From assembly GCF_036227265.1 (NCBI RefSeq), contig NZ_CP109446.1, positions 3,171,001 through 3,235,000 on the forward strand: a stretch of 64,000 nt of DNA, given 5' to 3'. Each line of letters starts with the position of its first letter. Positions within the stretch are counted from its first letter, which is position 1. Shown one piece after another: positions 43,106 through 53,435 of the stretch. The translations under genes and the position numbers were made by a program. Origin of the DNA: Streptomyces sp. NBC_01476 (lineage in GTDB: Bacteria > Actinomycetota > Actinomycetes > Streptomycetales > Streptomycetaceae). Under the pieces are notes generated by a model. It had not been told where the DNA came from, made no database searches, and saw only the letters and a program-made list of their open reading frames with translations.

Positions 43106-44719
43106 ATGAACGGTCTCGACTGGGCTGTGCTCATCGCGTACTTCGGCGTGATGGTGGCGATCGGCCTCTGGTCGCACAAACGCGTCGACGACGTGGGCGA
43201 CTACTTCACGGCCGGCGGCCGGATGCCGTGGTGGCTCTCCGGCATCTCCCACCACATGTCCGGCTACAGCGCGGTGATGTTCACCGGATACGCGGGCATC
43301 GCCTACCAGTACGGCATCACGTCCTACGTCACCTGGTCCTTCCCGATCGCGATCGGCATCGCCATCGGAGCCAGGCTCTTCGCGCCCCGGCTCAACCGGA
43401 TGCGCTCCCAACTCCACGTCGCCTCACCACTGGAGTACCTCAAGGACCGCTACAACCTCACCACCCAGCAGGCGCTCGCCTGGTCCGGGGTGCTGCTGAA
43501 GATCGTGGACGTCGGCGCCAAGTGGGCTGCCATCGCCACCTTGTTGTCGGTCTTCACCGGGATCACCCTCACCCAGGGCATCGTCATCACCGGCGCGATC
43601 ACCGCGGTCTACTGCACGGTCGGCGGCCTGTGGGCGGACGCGCTCACCGAACTCGGCCAGTTCGTCATCCAGTTGGTCGCGGGCCTGGCCATGCTGGTGG
43701 CCGCTCTCGGCAAGGTCGGCGGGTTCAGCGGCATCTGGACCGTCTGGGACGAGCCCGCCCTGCGCCACCACGGCGAGCCGACCGCGGGCCCGTACACGCT
43801 GGTCTTCCTGCTGGCGTACCTCTTCATCAAGACCTTCGAGTACAACGGCGGCATGTGGAACCAGGCCCAGCGCTACATGGCCACCAGGTCAGCCCGGGAG
43901 GCGACACGTTCGGCCGTCCTGTCGTCGGCGCTGTGGTTCGTCTGGCCGCTGGTGCTCTTCTTCCCGATGTGGATCTCGCCGCTGCTGGTCCACGCCCGCA
44001 AGCCCGACGGCTCCGACTCCTACGGGCTGATGGTCGAACGCCTGCTGCCGCACGGCCTGCTGGGGCTGGTCGTGGTCGGCTTCTTCTCGCACACCATGGC
44101 GATGTGCTCCTCCGACGCCAACGCCATCGCCGCGGTCGTCACCCGGGACATCGCCCCCGCCTTCTCCCGCACCGCCCACGCCTGGACCGCCCGGGCCGGC
44201 CTGATCGCGGCCCGCTTCACCACCGTGGCCTTCCTGGGGCTGTCCATGGCGGTCGCCACCCAGGTCAACTCGCCGACCTTCAAGGACATCATCACGGTCG
44301 TCATCAAGTGGGTGGCCGGACTCGTCGGCCCGATCGCGATCCCCTTCATGCTCGGCCTGATGCGGGCCTTCCGCAGGTCGGGCCCCACCGCGGCCCTCAC
44401 CAGCTGGGCGATGGGGCTGCTCGCCTTCTACCTGCTCAACTACCCGGTCAACGACGCGGTCCAGGGCGGGGTGAAGCTCCAGTACCAGGTGGCGGCCCCG
44501 CTCGCGGTCTCGCTGGTCCTCTACATCGTCATCGGCTGGATCAAGCCGGAGGACACCCCGGAGCGCGACGCGCTGATCGCCAAGGTCAACACCGACCCGC
44601 CGGGCTCCGCCGCGATCGCCCTGCCGGAGCCGGCGCAGGAGCCCGGTCCGGTGGCGCGGCCTTCAGCGGCGGCCGAGCAGCACCAGGACGGCCCCGGCAC
44701 CCGTCACGCCGCCGGGTAG
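43106..44719 (+). CDS. Sodium:solute symporter family transporter
   Basis: 537 residues with twelve to thirteen membrane helices of the SSS (SGLT-like) family. The first helix is LDWAVLIAYFGVMVAIGLW, then the family loop DYFTAGGRMPWWLSGISHHMSGYSAVMFTGYAG containing sodium-site residues. A Pro/Ala/Gln-rich cytoplasmic tail of about 45 residues ends the protein. It imports a sugar, acid or similar solute with Na+; the substrate is not evident. GGAGGGG before ATG 43106. The last 16 bases overlap the convergent ADP-ribosylglycohydrolase gene. Confidence 0.87.
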   Translation: MNGLDWAVLIAYFGVMVAIGLWSHKRVDDVGDYFTAGGRMPWWLSGISHHMSGYSAVMFTGYAGIAYQYGITSYVTWSFPIAIGIAIGARLFAPRLNRMRSQLHVASPLEYLKDRYNLTTQQALAWSGVLLKIVDVGAKWAAIATLLSVFTGITLTQGIVITGAITAVYCTVGGLWADALTELGQFVIQLVAGLAMLVAALGKVGGFSGIWTVWDEPALRHHGEPTAGPYTLVFLLAYLFIKTFEYNGGMWNQAQRYMATRSAREATRSAVLSSALWFVWPLVLFFPMWISPLLVHARKPDGSDSYGLMVERLLPHGLLGLVVVGFFSHTMAMCSSDANAIAAVVTRDIAPAFSRTAHAWTARAGLIAARFTTVAFLGLSMAVATQVNSPTFKDIITVVIKWVAGLVGPIAIPFMLGLMRAFRRSGPTAALTSWAMGLLAFYLLNYPVNDAVQGGVKLQYQVAAPLAVSLVLYIVIGWIKPEDTPERDALIAKVNTDPPGSAAIALPEPAQEPGPVARPSAAAEQHQDGPGTRHAAG

Positions 44720-45807
44720 CGGTCCAGCCAGGCGGGGCTCGCGCCGGACGGGCCGTGCAGGGCGGGGGCCTGGGTCATCTCCATGGCGAAGTCGTCGGCG
44801 AGCTGCAGGATGGTGCTGCGCCCTTCGAGTTCGGCGATCCAGGCCGGGGGCAGCGCCGTCTCGCCGTGCTGGACGCCGAGGAGGTTGCCGCAGATGGAGC
44901 CGGTGGAGTCGCTGTCGCCGCCGTGGTTGACCGCCAGCAGCAGGCCGTGCCGTACGTCTTCGGCGACCAGCGCGCAGTAGACGCCGATGGCCAGTGCCTC
45001 CTCGGCGGTCCAGCCCTCGCCCAGCGCCTCGATGCGCTGGGGGGACGGAAGTCCCTGCCGGACCGCGCCCAGGGCGCTCTGCAGGGCGTCAGTGGTCTCC
45101 TGGTGGCCCGGGCGGGCGCCGAGCAGGGCCAGGGCGTGCTGGACCGAGCCGTCCAGGGCCTCGCCGCGGGCCAGGCCGTGCACGATGACGGCGAAGGCGC
45201 CGGCCGCGAGCTGGCCGGTGGGGTGGCCGTGGGTCTGGGCGGCGCACTCCACCGCGAGCTGGAAGACGAGTTGCGGTTCCCAGCCGACCAGCAGGCCGAA
45301 GGGCGCGGAGCGCATCACGGTACCGCAGCCCTTGGAGCCGGGGTTCTTCGGCTCCTCCAGGGTGCCCATCCGGTCGTCGGACAGGCCGGACAGACAGGCG
45401 CCGCCGGGGGCCCGCTGGGCGTACAGCCACTCCTCGCGGGCCAGCCAGCCGGTGTCCTTGCGGCGCTCGTCAGGGCCCCACTCGCTCTGGGTGGCGGCCC
45501 AGCGGCGGTAGGCGCGGTGGACGTCGGTCGGCGGGTGCCAGGCGCCGGTGTCGCGGCGCACCTGGGCCCGTATCAGCCCCTCGACCGTGAAGAGCGTCAT
45601 CTGCGTGTCGTCGGTGACCGCGCCGCGTCTGCCGTACGCCTGCACGTAGTCGGTGATGCCGTCCGGCCCGTGGCTCTGCTGGATCGCGTCGAGCGACTCG
45701 AACTCCACGCCCGCGCCGAGGGCGTCGCCGATCGCGCCGCCGAGCAGGCAGCCCCGCACCCGGCTGCGGAAGTCCTGCTGCTGCGCACGTCCCCAGACAG
45801 CGGTCAA
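44704..45807 (-). CDS. ADP-ribosylglycohydrolase family protein
   Basis: 367 residues, all-helical DraG/ARH fold with a binuclear Mg site. Metal and substrate motifs: GCLLGGAIGDALGAGVEF at the N-terminus, TDDTQMTLFTVEG, GCGTVMRSAPFGLL, and NHGGDSDSTGSICGNLLG. Such enzymes remove ADP-ribose from Arg, Ser or nucleic acid targets, but streptomycete genomes contain many whose substrates are unknown. ATG at 45805-45807. It converges with, and overlaps, the symporter gene, so they are not co-transcribed. Confidence 0.9.
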   Translation of the reverse strand: MTAVWGRAQQQDFRSRVRGCLLGGAIGDALGAGVEFESLDAIQQSHGPDGITDYVQAYGRRGAVTDDTQMTLFTVEGLIRAQVRRDTGAWHPPTDVHRAYRRWAATQSEWGPDERRKDTGWLAREEWLYAQRAPGGACLSGLSDDRMGTLEEPKNPGSKGCGTVMRSAPFGLLVGWEPQLVFQLAVECAAQTHGHPTGQLAAGAFAVIVHGLARGEALDGSVQHALALLGARPGHQETTDALQSALGAVRQGLPSPQRIEALGEGWTAEEALAIGVYCALVAEDVRHGLLLAVNHGGDSDSTGSICGNLLGVQHGETALPPAWIAELEGRSTILQLADDFAMEMTQAPALHGPSGASPAWLDRYPAA

Positions 45808-46154
45808 GGCGGTCCCTTTCGATCAGCCCCCGGTCAGACCCGTTCTGCGCCAGCACGATAGCCGACCGCACTGGGAGGGGAAGGGGGCGGCGGTGAGGAG
45901 GCCGGGGTTGTCCGCGAACGGAGGTGAACGGAGGTGAACGGCCCCGAACGGTCACGAAAAGGCAGATGGGGAGGGATTCTCCCAGCGCACAGAGAGCGGA
46001 CAGGCGTACGGCAGGGGTACGGAGGGAGCGCGCGTTCGCCTGTGCGCCCCCTGCATACGCCCCGCGGACCGGAGCGGGCTCGGCGGGTCGGAGCGGGCAC
46101 AGCGGTCGGAGCAGCCTCAGCGGATCGAAGCGGGCACAGCAATCCGAGGCGGCC
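45808..46154. other. Region between ADP-ribosylglycohydrolase and phosphodiester glycosidase genes, with repeats
   Basis: No gene. GGAGGTGAACGG repeats at 45917-45943, and a 37-base imperfect tandem duplication is at 46088-46161 (units beginning TCGGAGCGGGCACAGC and TCGAAGCGGGCACAGC), whose second unit runs into the 3' end of the next gene. Confidence 0.5.
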
Positions 46155-47405
46155 TCAGCGGCCCGCGAGGATGCCGATCGCGTTGGCGACCGGTCGCTCG
46201 GCGCCGCCCGACGGGTGGTTGCGCACAGTCGCGGCCGGCTCTCCGGTGGCGCGGGTGACCATCGTGGTGGAGCCGCCGCCGTCCAGATTGACCGCGTTGT
46301 CGGCGCCGATCTGCCGCATGACGCCAGCGAGTTCGGCGATGGTCAGGCCCGCGTTCGCCTCGGCGCTGCCATCCAGGGCGAGCAGGTAGAGGGTGTGGCC
46401 GCGGTCGCCGAACCCGGCCGCGGTCCTGGTCGCCGCGGTCTTCGCGTCGAGCCCGGGCAGCGGCTGCCCAGCCCGGAGCACCGGGAAGCCGCCGACCGCG
46501 AAGACGTACGGGACCCGGGTCGCGGCCGGGGTCAGCCGCGCGTCGGCCCGGACCCGGTCCCCGAGGTGCAGGTGGTCGCGCAGGGTGTCGGCGCCGGCGT
46601 CCCGGCCGAGCAGCACGGTGGTGCCCGGCGGGATCGCGCCCTCGCCGGGGGCGCCGGCCGTCGAGACGACGCGGCCGTGACGGACGGCCACTTCGTAGGT
46701 GTCGGTGCTGCAGGGGGCGGCGCGGGAGATGCCGCTCCCGCAGACGGCGCGCTCGCGGGAGAGGGTGCCCCAGTCCGCGGTGTAGGCGCCGATGCCGTTG
46801 TCGGGGAGCGCGTACTGGTTGTAGCCGCCGAGCGGATAGCTGCCGTGGGCGGTCTTCACCTCGCCCTTGAGGGTGAGCCGGTCCAGGCGGGCCTTCTTGT
46901 CGGCGCCGAGCCCGAGGACGTCCTCGGTGGTCACCCCCGGCGGCATGCCGGGCCCGAACCGCTGTGCGTCCGGCACCGCGGCCTTCAGTGCCCGGCCCGA
47001 GGCGATCTCCGGCCCGTCGGACGAGCCGGTGGGCGGTACGCCCGGGTGCTGGTCCTCGGTGATGTTGAAGAAGTCGCCGTTGACAGCGCCCACCGCGTGC
47101 GTGGCGTCGGCGAGTTGTGACACGGCGCCGCGGGCCGCGACCGCGCCCGGAGTCAGCAGGTCGGCGCGGACGCCGGGTGCGCGCAGATCCACCGTCAGGA
47201 CGTGCCCGTGCACGGTGCCTTGGGAGGCGGTGACCGTGAACTCCCCATAGGTCACGCCTCGGGCCAGGTGCTCCACGTGGTCGTACGGCACCCCGCTGTC
47301 GTCGGCGGTGGCCGCACCGGCCCCGGCGAGTGTCCCGGCCACGGCCAGGACGGCTGCCGCTGCCGCGGTGACCGTACGCGCCCTGCTCCTGCTGCTCCCC
47401 GTCAC
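46155..47405 (-). CDS. Secreted phosphodiester glycosidase family (NAGPA-like) protein
   Basis: 416 residues from GTG at 47403-47405. The N-terminal RSRARTVTAAAAAVLAVAGTLAGAGAATA is a signal peptide. The mature part has the PF09992 fold: AVGAVNGDFFNI, VAVRHGRVVST, GRDAGADTLRDHL, and the hallmark NLDGGGSTTMV near the C-terminus, ending RPVANAIGIL. The human relative removes N-acetylglucosamine from phosphodiesters; bacterial members act on exopolysaccharides or cell-wall phosphodiesters. The start with GGGGGAG close upstream is preferred over an upstream ATG. Confidence 0.85.
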   Translation of the reverse strand: MTGSSRSRARTVTAAAAAVLAVAGTLAGAGAATADDSGVPYDHVEHLARGVTYGEFTVTASQGTVHGHVLTVDLRAPGVRADLLTPGAVAARGAVSQLADATHAVGAVNGDFFNITEDQHPGVPPTGSSDGPEIASGRALKAAVPDAQRFGPGMPPGVTTEDVLGLGADKKARLDRLTLKGEVKTAHGSYPLGGYNQYALPDNGIGAYTADWGTLSRERAVCGSGISRAAPCSTDTYEVAVRHGRVVSTAGAPGEGAIPPGTTVLLGRDAGADTLRDHLHLGDRVRADARLTPAATRVPYVFAVGGFPVLRAGQPLPGLDAKTAATRTAAGFGDRGHTLYLLALDGSAEANAGLTIAELAGVMRQIGADNAVNLDGGGSTTMVTRATGEPAATVRNHPSGGAERPVANAIGILAGR

Positions 47406-47589
47406 GTCTCCCCCAAGGGCGTAGCAACTCAACTCTGCCACGCAGGACTTCACCACCACGGCAGGCTCCCGCCAAGGAACAGCGGGAGACGGGGCCGTGA
47501 CAGGGGGCGTAATTCACCGGGGTGGCGGCCCGGTGAGGGGTGGCCGGTGGGGGCGGCCGGTGGGGAGGTGACGGTCCGGCGGGGCGGTG

Positions 47590-50187
47590 TCAGTCGCCGA
47601 GGACGGGGAGGAGTTCGGGGAGGTGGCCGTCGGAGGCGAGGCCCGCGGCGAGGCGTTCGGCGGGGACCTCGCCGTAGAGGGTGGTGCGCTGGCGGGACGG
47701 GCGGCCGGCCGCTTCGGCGATGGCGACCAGGTCGCGGATGGAGCGGTACGAGCCGTAACTGGAGCCCGCCATCCGGGAGATGGTCTCCTCCATGAGCGTG
47801 CCGCCGAGGTCGTTGGCGCCGGAGCGGAGCATGTCCGCGGCGCCGTCGGTGCCGAGCTTGACCCAGCTGGTCTGGATGTTGGGAATGTGCGGGTGGAGCA
47901 GCAGCCGGGCCATCGCGGTGACCGCGCGGTTGTCGCGGGCGGTGGGGCCGGGGCGGGCGATACCGGCCAGGTAGACGGGGGCGTTGGTGTGGATGAAGGG
48001 CAGGGTGACGAACTCGGTGAAGCCGCCGGTCTCCTGCTGGATGCGGGAGAGCACCCGCAGGTGGCCGAGCCAGTGGTGGGGCTGGTCGACGTGGCCGTAC
48101 ATCATGGTGGACGAGGAGCGCAGGCCCAGCTCGTGGGCGGTGCTGACGACCTCGATCCAGGTGGCGGTGGGGAGTTTGCCCTTGGTCAGCACCCAGCGCA
48201 CCTCGTCGTCCAGGATCTCCGCGGCGGTGCCGGGGATGGAGTCCAGGCCCGCTTCCTTGGCGGCGGTGAGCCAGTCGCGGATCGACATCCCGGTGCGGGT
48301 GGCGCCGTTGACGACTTCCATCGGGGAGAAGGCGTGCAGGTGCATGCCGGGCACGCGCTCCTTGACCGCCCTGGCGATGTCGAAGTAGGCGGTGCCGGGC
48401 AGATCGGGGTGGATGCCGCCCTGCATGCAGACCTCGGTGGCGCCGAGTTCCCACGCCTGCTCGGCGCGGTCGGCGACCTGGGAGAGCGACAGGGTGTAGG
48501 CGTCGGCGTCGGTGCGGCGCTGCGCGAAGGCGCAGAAACGGCAGCCGGTGTAGCAGACGTTGGTGAAGTTGATGTTGCGGGTGACGATGTACGTCACCTC
48601 GTCGCCGACCATGTCCCGCCGCAGGTCGTCGGCGATCCGGCACAGGGCGTCGAGCGCGGGGCCGTCGGCGTGCAGCAGGGCGAGGGCTTCGGCGTCGGTG
48701 AGCCGGGTGGGGTCGTCGGCGGCGACCGACAGGGCCTGCTTGACGTCGCCGTCCACCCGGTCGGGGACCATGCCGGGCGCGGCCTGCTCGCGCAGCGCCT
48801 CCCAGTCGCCGTACACCTCGTCGAAGTCGTCGCGCCGGTCGGCGGTACGGCCTTCGGTGTCGATGGTGCGGTGCAGGTCGGTACGGCCCTGGCCGCCGCC
48901 GGCCGCGAAGTTGTCCTCGGGTTCCTGCCAGGGGCGGCCCTGGACCACCGCGTCCTCGCGGGCCAGACCGGTGGCGGGGTCGGCCAGCGCGCGGACGTGC
49001 GGCAGCAGCCGCGGGTCGAGCCAGGGTTCGCCGCGCCGGACGAACTCCGGGTAGATGGTGAGGCGTTCCTTCAGGGCGAAGCCGGTGGCCGCGGTGCGCT
49101 GCGCGAGGTCGTCGATCTGCGGCCAGGGGCGCTCGGGGTTGACGTGGTCGGGGGTGAGCGGGGAGACGCCGCCCCAGTCGTCGATGCCGGCTTCGATGAA
49201 GCGGCCGTACTCGCCGTCCACCAGGTTCGGCGGGGCCTGGATACGGGCCGACGGGCCGAGCACGATCCGGGCCACCGCGATGGCCGCGGCCAGTTCCTCC
49301 AGTTCCGCGTCCGGCATGCCGCGCATCGCGGTGTCCGGCTTGGCGCGGAAGTTCTGGATGATCACCTCCTGGATGCCGTGGTAGGCGCGGGCGGTGCGCC
49401 GGATCGCGAAGAGGGCGTCGGCGCGCTCCTCGTAGGTCTCGCCGATGCCGATCAGGATGCCGGTGGTGAAGGGGACGTTGGAGCGGCCTGCGTCCTCGAG
49501 CACCCGCAGCCGGACGGCGGGTTCCTTGTCGGGCGAGCCGTAGTGCGGGCCGCCGGGCTCGGACCACAGGCGGGTCGCGGTGGTCTCCAGCATCATGCCC
49601 ATGGACGGCGCGACCGGCTTGAGGCGCTGCAGATCGGTCCAGCCGAGCACCCCGGGGTTGAGGTGGGGCAGCAGCCCGGTCTCCTCCAGTACGCGGATGG
49701 ACATCGCGCGGACGTACGCGAGGGTGTCGTCGTAACCGTGCGCGTCGAGCCACTCGCGTGCTTCGGGCCAGCGGTCCTCGGGGCGGTCGCCGAGGGTGAA
49801 GAGCGCTTCCTTGCAGCCCATCGCGGCACCGCGCCGGGCGATGTCGAGCACCTCATCGGGTGACAGGAACATCCCATGACCCTCCCGGCGCAGCTTGCCG
49901 GGCACGGTGACGAAGGTGCAGTAGTGGCATTTGTCGCGGCACAGGCGGGTGAGCGGGATGAAAACCTTACGGGAGTATGTGATGACTCCGGGGCGGCCCG
50001 CGGCTTCGAGGCCGGCGTCGCGCACCCGCGCGGCGGTCGCCGCGAGTCCGGTCAGATCATCACCGCGCGCCTGCAGCAGCACGGCGGCCTCGTTCACATC
50101 GAGCGCGACACCTTCCCGCGCCCGGTGCAGGGCACGTCGCATGGCGTTGGCGGTGGGAGCGGCAGCGGTGGACGGCGGCAGACTCAT
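47590..50187 (-). CDS. fbiC: 7,8-didemethyl-8-hydroxy-5-deazariboflavin (FO) synthase, fused CofG-CofH
   Basis: 865 residues with two radical-SAM halves. The CofG half has Cys83-x3-Cys87-x2-Cys90 ([12 protein letters not shown]) and the CofH half Cys545-x3-Cys549-x2-Cys552 ([12 protein letters not shown]). [18 protein letters not shown] and [17 protein letters not shown] segments are typical. The enzyme condenses tyrosine with the flavin-pathway intermediate 5-amino-6-ribitylaminouracil to make FO, the deazaflavin core of coenzyme F420. ATG at 50185-50187 agrees with the usual N-terminus ([14 protein letters not shown]). Other F420 genes are not in the window. Confidence 0.93.
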   Translation of the reverse strand: MSLPPSTAAAPTANAMRRALHRAREGVALDVNEAAVLLQARGDDLTGLAATAARVRDAGLEAAGRPGVITYSRKVFIPLTRLCRDKCHYCTFVTVPGKLRREGHGMFLSPDEVLDIARRGAAMGCKEALFTLGDRPEDRWPEAREWLDAHGYDDTLAYVRAMSIRVLEETGLLPHLNPGVLGWTDLQRLKPVAPSMGMMLETTATRLWSEPGGPHYGSPDKEPAVRLRVLEDAGRSNVPFTTGILIGIGETYEERADALFAIRRTARAYHGIQEVIIQNFRAKPDTAMRGMPDAELEELAAAIAVARIVLGPSARIQAPPNLVDGEYGRFIEAGIDDWGGVSPLTPDHVNPERPWPQIDDLAQRTAATGFALKERLTIYPEFVRRGEPWLDPRLLPHVRALADPATGLAREDAVVQGRPWQEPEDNFAAGGGQGRTDLHRTIDTEGRTADRRDDFDEVYGDWEALREQAAPGMVPDRVDGDVKQALSVAADDPTRLTDAEALALLHADGPALDALCRIADDLRRDMVGDEVTYIVTRNINFTNVCYTGCRFCAFAQRRTDADAYTLSLSQVADRAEQAWELGATEVCMQGGIHPDLPGTAYFDIARAVKERVPGMHLHAFSPMEVVNGATRTGMSIRDWLTAAKEAGLDSIPGTAAEILDDEVRWVLTKGKLPTATWIEVVSTAHELGLRSSSTMMYGHVDQPHHWLGHLRVLSRIQQETGGFTEFVTLPFIHTNAPVYLAGIARPGPTARDNRAVTAMARLLLHPHIPNIQTSWVKLGTDGAADMLRSGANDLGGTLMEETISRMAGSSYGSYRSIRDLVAIAEAAGRPSRQRTTLYGEVPAERLAAGLASDGHLPELLPVLGD

Positions 50188-50489
50188 CCTTTGAGGATAA
50201 GTTGCCCGGCCGGTGATCAGCGGCTCCGCGGAGCACCAGTCAGCGCGCTGATCTGTCGGAAAGATCACCTGCCCGATCCGGCCGGATGAGGAATACCCGC
50301 GCCGGGTCGTACGACCGTACGGACGGATCATCGGATGTGCGATGGGATGTAATGGGTAGGAATGAGGTGTGATCGACGGGTGATACGACCGGTGCGCCTG
50401 GGCCGCGCGGGACGAACGGTCCCCTGACGGAGGCCCGCCGCACCGGGAGCCGCCACCCTCCCGTCACCCTGGAGAGTGAGCGTGACCGT

Positions 50490-51911
50490 ATGGACCGACG
50501 TGACGTACGGACCGAGGTCGTCACCGGACACCTGCCGGCCGGCGCCGCCGACTTCGTCCACCTGCCGGTGGAAGTGCCGCGCGGGGTGCGGCAGATCGCG
50601 GTGTCGTACACGTACGACAAACCTACTGTGCCCCCGGGGACGGTGGGGAACGCCTGCGACATCGGCATCTTCGACCAGCGCGGTGCGGAGGTCGGCGGAC
50701 GCGGCTTCCGCGGCTGGTCGGGCGGTGCCCGGGCCGATTTCACGATCAGCGCCAGTGCGGCGACGCCGGGGTACCTCGCCGGGCCGGTCGAGGCGGGCAC
50801 CTGGCAGGTGGTCCTCGGGCCGTACACCGTCGCCCCCCAGGGCATGGACTACACGGTGACCGTCACCCTGACCTCCGGCGACCGCGGCGCCCCCCTGGTA
50901 CCGCGGTACCCGCCGTCCCACGCGCCCGGGCGGGGCCGCGCCTGGTACCGCGGCGACTGCCATCTGCACACCGTGCACTCCGACGGCGAGCGCACCGTGG
51001 AGCAGCTGGCGGCGCTTGCCCGCGCCGCCGGGCTGGACTTCATCAACTCCAGCGACCACAACACCGCTGCGGCGCACGCGCACCTGGGCCCGGTGGCCGG
51101 CGATGATCTGCTGATCCTCACGGGTGAGGAGGTCACCACCCGCAACGGCCACTACCTGGCGATCGGCCTGGACGCCGGCGAGTGGATCGACTGGCGCTAC
51201 CGGGCCCGCGACGACGCGTTCGGCCGGTTCACCCGGCAGATCCGGCAGGCCGGTGGGATCGTCGTACCGGCGCACCCGTACGGGATCAGCCTGGGCGGCC
51301 AGTGGAAGTTCGGCTACGACGACGCCGACGCCATCGAGGTGTGGAACGGCCCCTGGACGCCCGACGACGAGGCGTCCCTGCTCACCTGGGACAACCTGCT
51401 GACCGCCGCGGTCCGCCGCGGCGACGGCCACTGGGTGCCGGCGATGGGCAACTCCGACGCCCACCGCGATCCCGACGTGGTGGGGCTGCCGCAGACCGTG
51501 GTGCTGGCCGACGGCCTCGACCGGCGCTCGCTGCAGGCCGGTATCACGGCCGGCACCTCCTGGATCGCGGAGTCCGCGCAGGTGCGGCTGGCCTTCTCGG
51601 CCTCGGGCCCGCACGGCGAGCATGCCGGCATCGGCGAGCGGCTGCCGGTGGCGGCGGACGCGCCGGTGACCGTACGGCTGGAGGTGAGCGGGGTGCCGGC
51701 CGCCTCACTGGTGCGGCTGGTCACCGACGAGGGGCAGCTGCTCGGGGTGCCGCTGCCGGCGTCGGGCACCGTGGAGTGGGTGACCACCGCGTCGCTGGCG
51801 TCCTACGTACGGGCCGAGGTGCGCCACCCGGCCGCCGACGGCGGCGCGTCCTGGCTGCCCGGGCCGGCCGCGGCGATCACCAACCCGATCTGGCTGGGGC
51901 ACGGGAAGTAG
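50490..51911 (+). CDS. CehA/McbA-type PHP-domain metallohydrolase
   Basis: 473 residues. An N-terminal beta-sandwich (about residues 1-130) precedes a PHP phosphoesterase domain with metal motifs GDCHLHTVHSDG, FINSSDHNTAAAH, GGIVVPAHPYG and MGNSDAHRDPD, as in CehA/McbA proteins that hydrolyse carbamates or phosphodiesters. A second beta-rich domain follows (about 360-473). No signal peptide is seen. ATG 50490 is used; the adjacent GTG at 50482 is in another frame. It is divergent from fbiC with about 300 bases between them; the actual substrate is unknown. Confidence 0.83.
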   Translation: MDRRDVRTEVVTGHLPAGAADFVHLPVEVPRGVRQIAVSYTYDKPTVPPGTVGNACDIGIFDQRGAEVGGRGFRGWSGGARADFTISASAATPGYLAGPVEAGTWQVVLGPYTVAPQGMDYTVTVTLTSGDRGAPLVPRYPPSHAPGRGRAWYRGDCHLHTVHSDGERTVEQLAALARAAGLDFINSSDHNTAAAHAHLGPVAGDDLLILTGEEVTTRNGHYLAIGLDAGEWIDWRYRARDDAFGRFTRQIRQAGGIVVPAHPYGISLGGQWKFGYDDADAIEVWNGPWTPDDEASLLTWDNLLTAAVRRGDGHWVPAMGNSDAHRDPDVVGLPQTVVLADGLDRRSLQAGITAGTSWIAESAQVRLAFSASGPHGEHAGIGERLPVAADAPVTVRLEVSGVPAASLVRLVTDEGQLLGVPLPASGTVEWVTTASLASYVRAEVRHPAADGGASWLPGPAAAITNPIWLGHGK

Positions 51912-51929
51912 CCCCGCCCGGAACACAGC

Positions 51930-51950
51930 GCCCCCGCAGACTCCGGGGGC
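51930..51950. terminator. Short terminator hairpin after the PHP hydrolase gene
   Basis: GCCCCCG (51930-51936) pairs with CGGGGGC (51944-51950) with a seven-base loop, 19 bases after the stop. Confidence 0.6.
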
Positions 51951-52093
51951 CCGGCCACCACCTCCCGGTCCCGGGCCTCCGGTCCACCGTCACCGGCGCT
52001 CGGCGCCCGGCCCGGAGCGCCGCCGGGCCGGGCCGGGGCGGCCCCGGCTCCCCTGATGCCGGGCCCGGCCCCGGTGGGAAAGGTGAAGGCGCC

Positions 52094-53194
52094 TCAGAGG
52101 GTCACCCGGACCGGCAGCAGGATCCGCCAGACCGCGTCCTCCACCCCGTGCACCGCCGCGATCCAGCCGACGTTCTCCTCGTCGGTGCCGAGCCGTACGG
52201 CCTGGGCGAGTTCGCCCATCACGTCGGCGAGGTCGGAGTGCGCCATCGCCGGTTCCAGCCGCCCGCCGGACGTACCGTCGTCGTGGTAGCGGTGGTAGGC
52301 GGGGGCGCTGCGCAGGACGCCGACCGGACGCCAGTGCTGGGCGAGGCGCCACACGGGATCGCCGGCCACCCGCCGGCCGTCGGCTTCGAGGACCTGGGTG
52401 CGGCTCCGGTCCACCGCGAGCGGGGTCCAGCTGTCCGCGCCGGTCAGCACCAGGGCGGGCGTGCACCGGGCGACCGCACGGGCCACCGCCCCGGTGGCCC
52501 CGGGCGCCGGCAGCACCAGCGGGATCGCGGCCATGCCGGCGTAGAGGCAGCCGTAGAAGGCGCCGGCCAGGTCGGGGCCCTCGGGATAGGCGAGCATGAC
52601 GCGGCTGCCGGGCTGCAGCAGGGTGCCGAGCCGGGCGGCGATGGCGCGGGCCCGCCGGTCGAGTTCGGCGAAGCTGCAGCCGGCCGTGCCGGTGTGGGCG
52701 CCGCTCGGGTACGGCAGCGCGGGCACGGTCTGCGGGCGGCGTTCCGCGCGGTAGCGCAGCAGCGGACCGGGCAGCCGGCCGATGTCGCCGGTGCGCGGGC
52801 GGGTACCGCCGGTCCCGCCGCCGCCGGCTCCCCCGCCGCCACCGCGTCCGGTACCGGAGCCACCGGTGGTGCTGTCGGGACTGTCGGGGCCGTCACCGGT
52901 CATGCCGGCCACCCAGGAGCCCGCGGGAGACGCAGCCGCCGCTGCCGGCACGGGTCTCCCGGCGGGAAAGGCGGGTACGGTCGGCACCGTGCGGACCGGC
53001 AGGACCGTACGGGCACCGCCGGGCAGTTGCCGGGTGCGAACCGGCCGCTCCCGTTCTCCTCTCCCGCCGCCGACCAGCGAAAGGGTCGAACCGGATGTTT
53101 CGGGTGAACTCTCCACGCACCAGGCGCACATGACGTCCCCGTCACCCGCCCGGTCGCAGAACGCACACCGGCTCGAACGGACCCCACACAGCAC
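52094..53194 (-). CDS. Zinc-ribbon protein fused to a degenerate acyl-AMP-ligase-like domain
   Basis: 366 residues from GTG 53192-53194. The first 30 residues hold Cys10-x2-Cys13 and Cys22-x2-Cys25, a zinc ribbon, then a Gly-rich linker (about 110-132). Residues 150-366 resemble only the N-terminal subdomain of AMP-forming fatty acyl ligases: SFAELDRRARAIAARLG, YPEGPDLAGAFYGCLYAGMAAIP. The adenylation core TSGST-x-KGV is replaced by DDGTSGGRLEP, WLPPYHD by WIAAVHG, and the protein ends before the rest of the ligase fold. Catalysis is therefore unlikely; it may bind acyl or nucleotide ligands. Divergent from the afsR gene. Start uncertain because GGAGG is very close to the GTG. Confidence 0.65.
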   Translation of the reverse strand: MLCGVRSSRCAFCDRAGDGDVMCAWCVESSPETSGSTLSLVGGGRGERERPVRTRQLPGGARTVLPVRTVPTVPAFPAGRPVPAAAAASPAGSWVAGMTGDGPDSPDSTTGGSGTGRGGGGGAGGGGTGGTRPRTGDIGRLPGPLLRYRAERRPQTVPALPYPSGAHTGTAGCSFAELDRRARAIAARLGTLLQPGSRVMLAYPEGPDLAGAFYGCLYAGMAAIPLVLPAPGATGAVARAVARCTPALVLTGADSWTPLAVDRSRTQVLEADGRRVAGDPVWRLAQHWRPVGVLRSAPAYHRYHDDGTSGGRLEPAMAHSDLADVMGELAQAVRLGTDEENVGWIAAVHGVEDAVWRILLPVRVTL

Positions 53195-53435
53195 AACCTC
53201 CGCACACGCACAGACGGAACCTCTGATTCAGCCCAACTTTTGCCGGGAGGCCGGATCAGCACCCGGACCGGGGTGACCTCAGCGGCCCGACACGGCAAAC
53301 TGGCACGGGCGGGGCTCGAAACCACCGACCCCGGGTGCCATGTGGACAACTGTTCCGTCCAGCGATGAACGATAGATATACGCGCGAAGAGTCGGGCCCG
53401 GGGGAACTCGCTCGCGGGCGATTCAGGGGGCTGAA

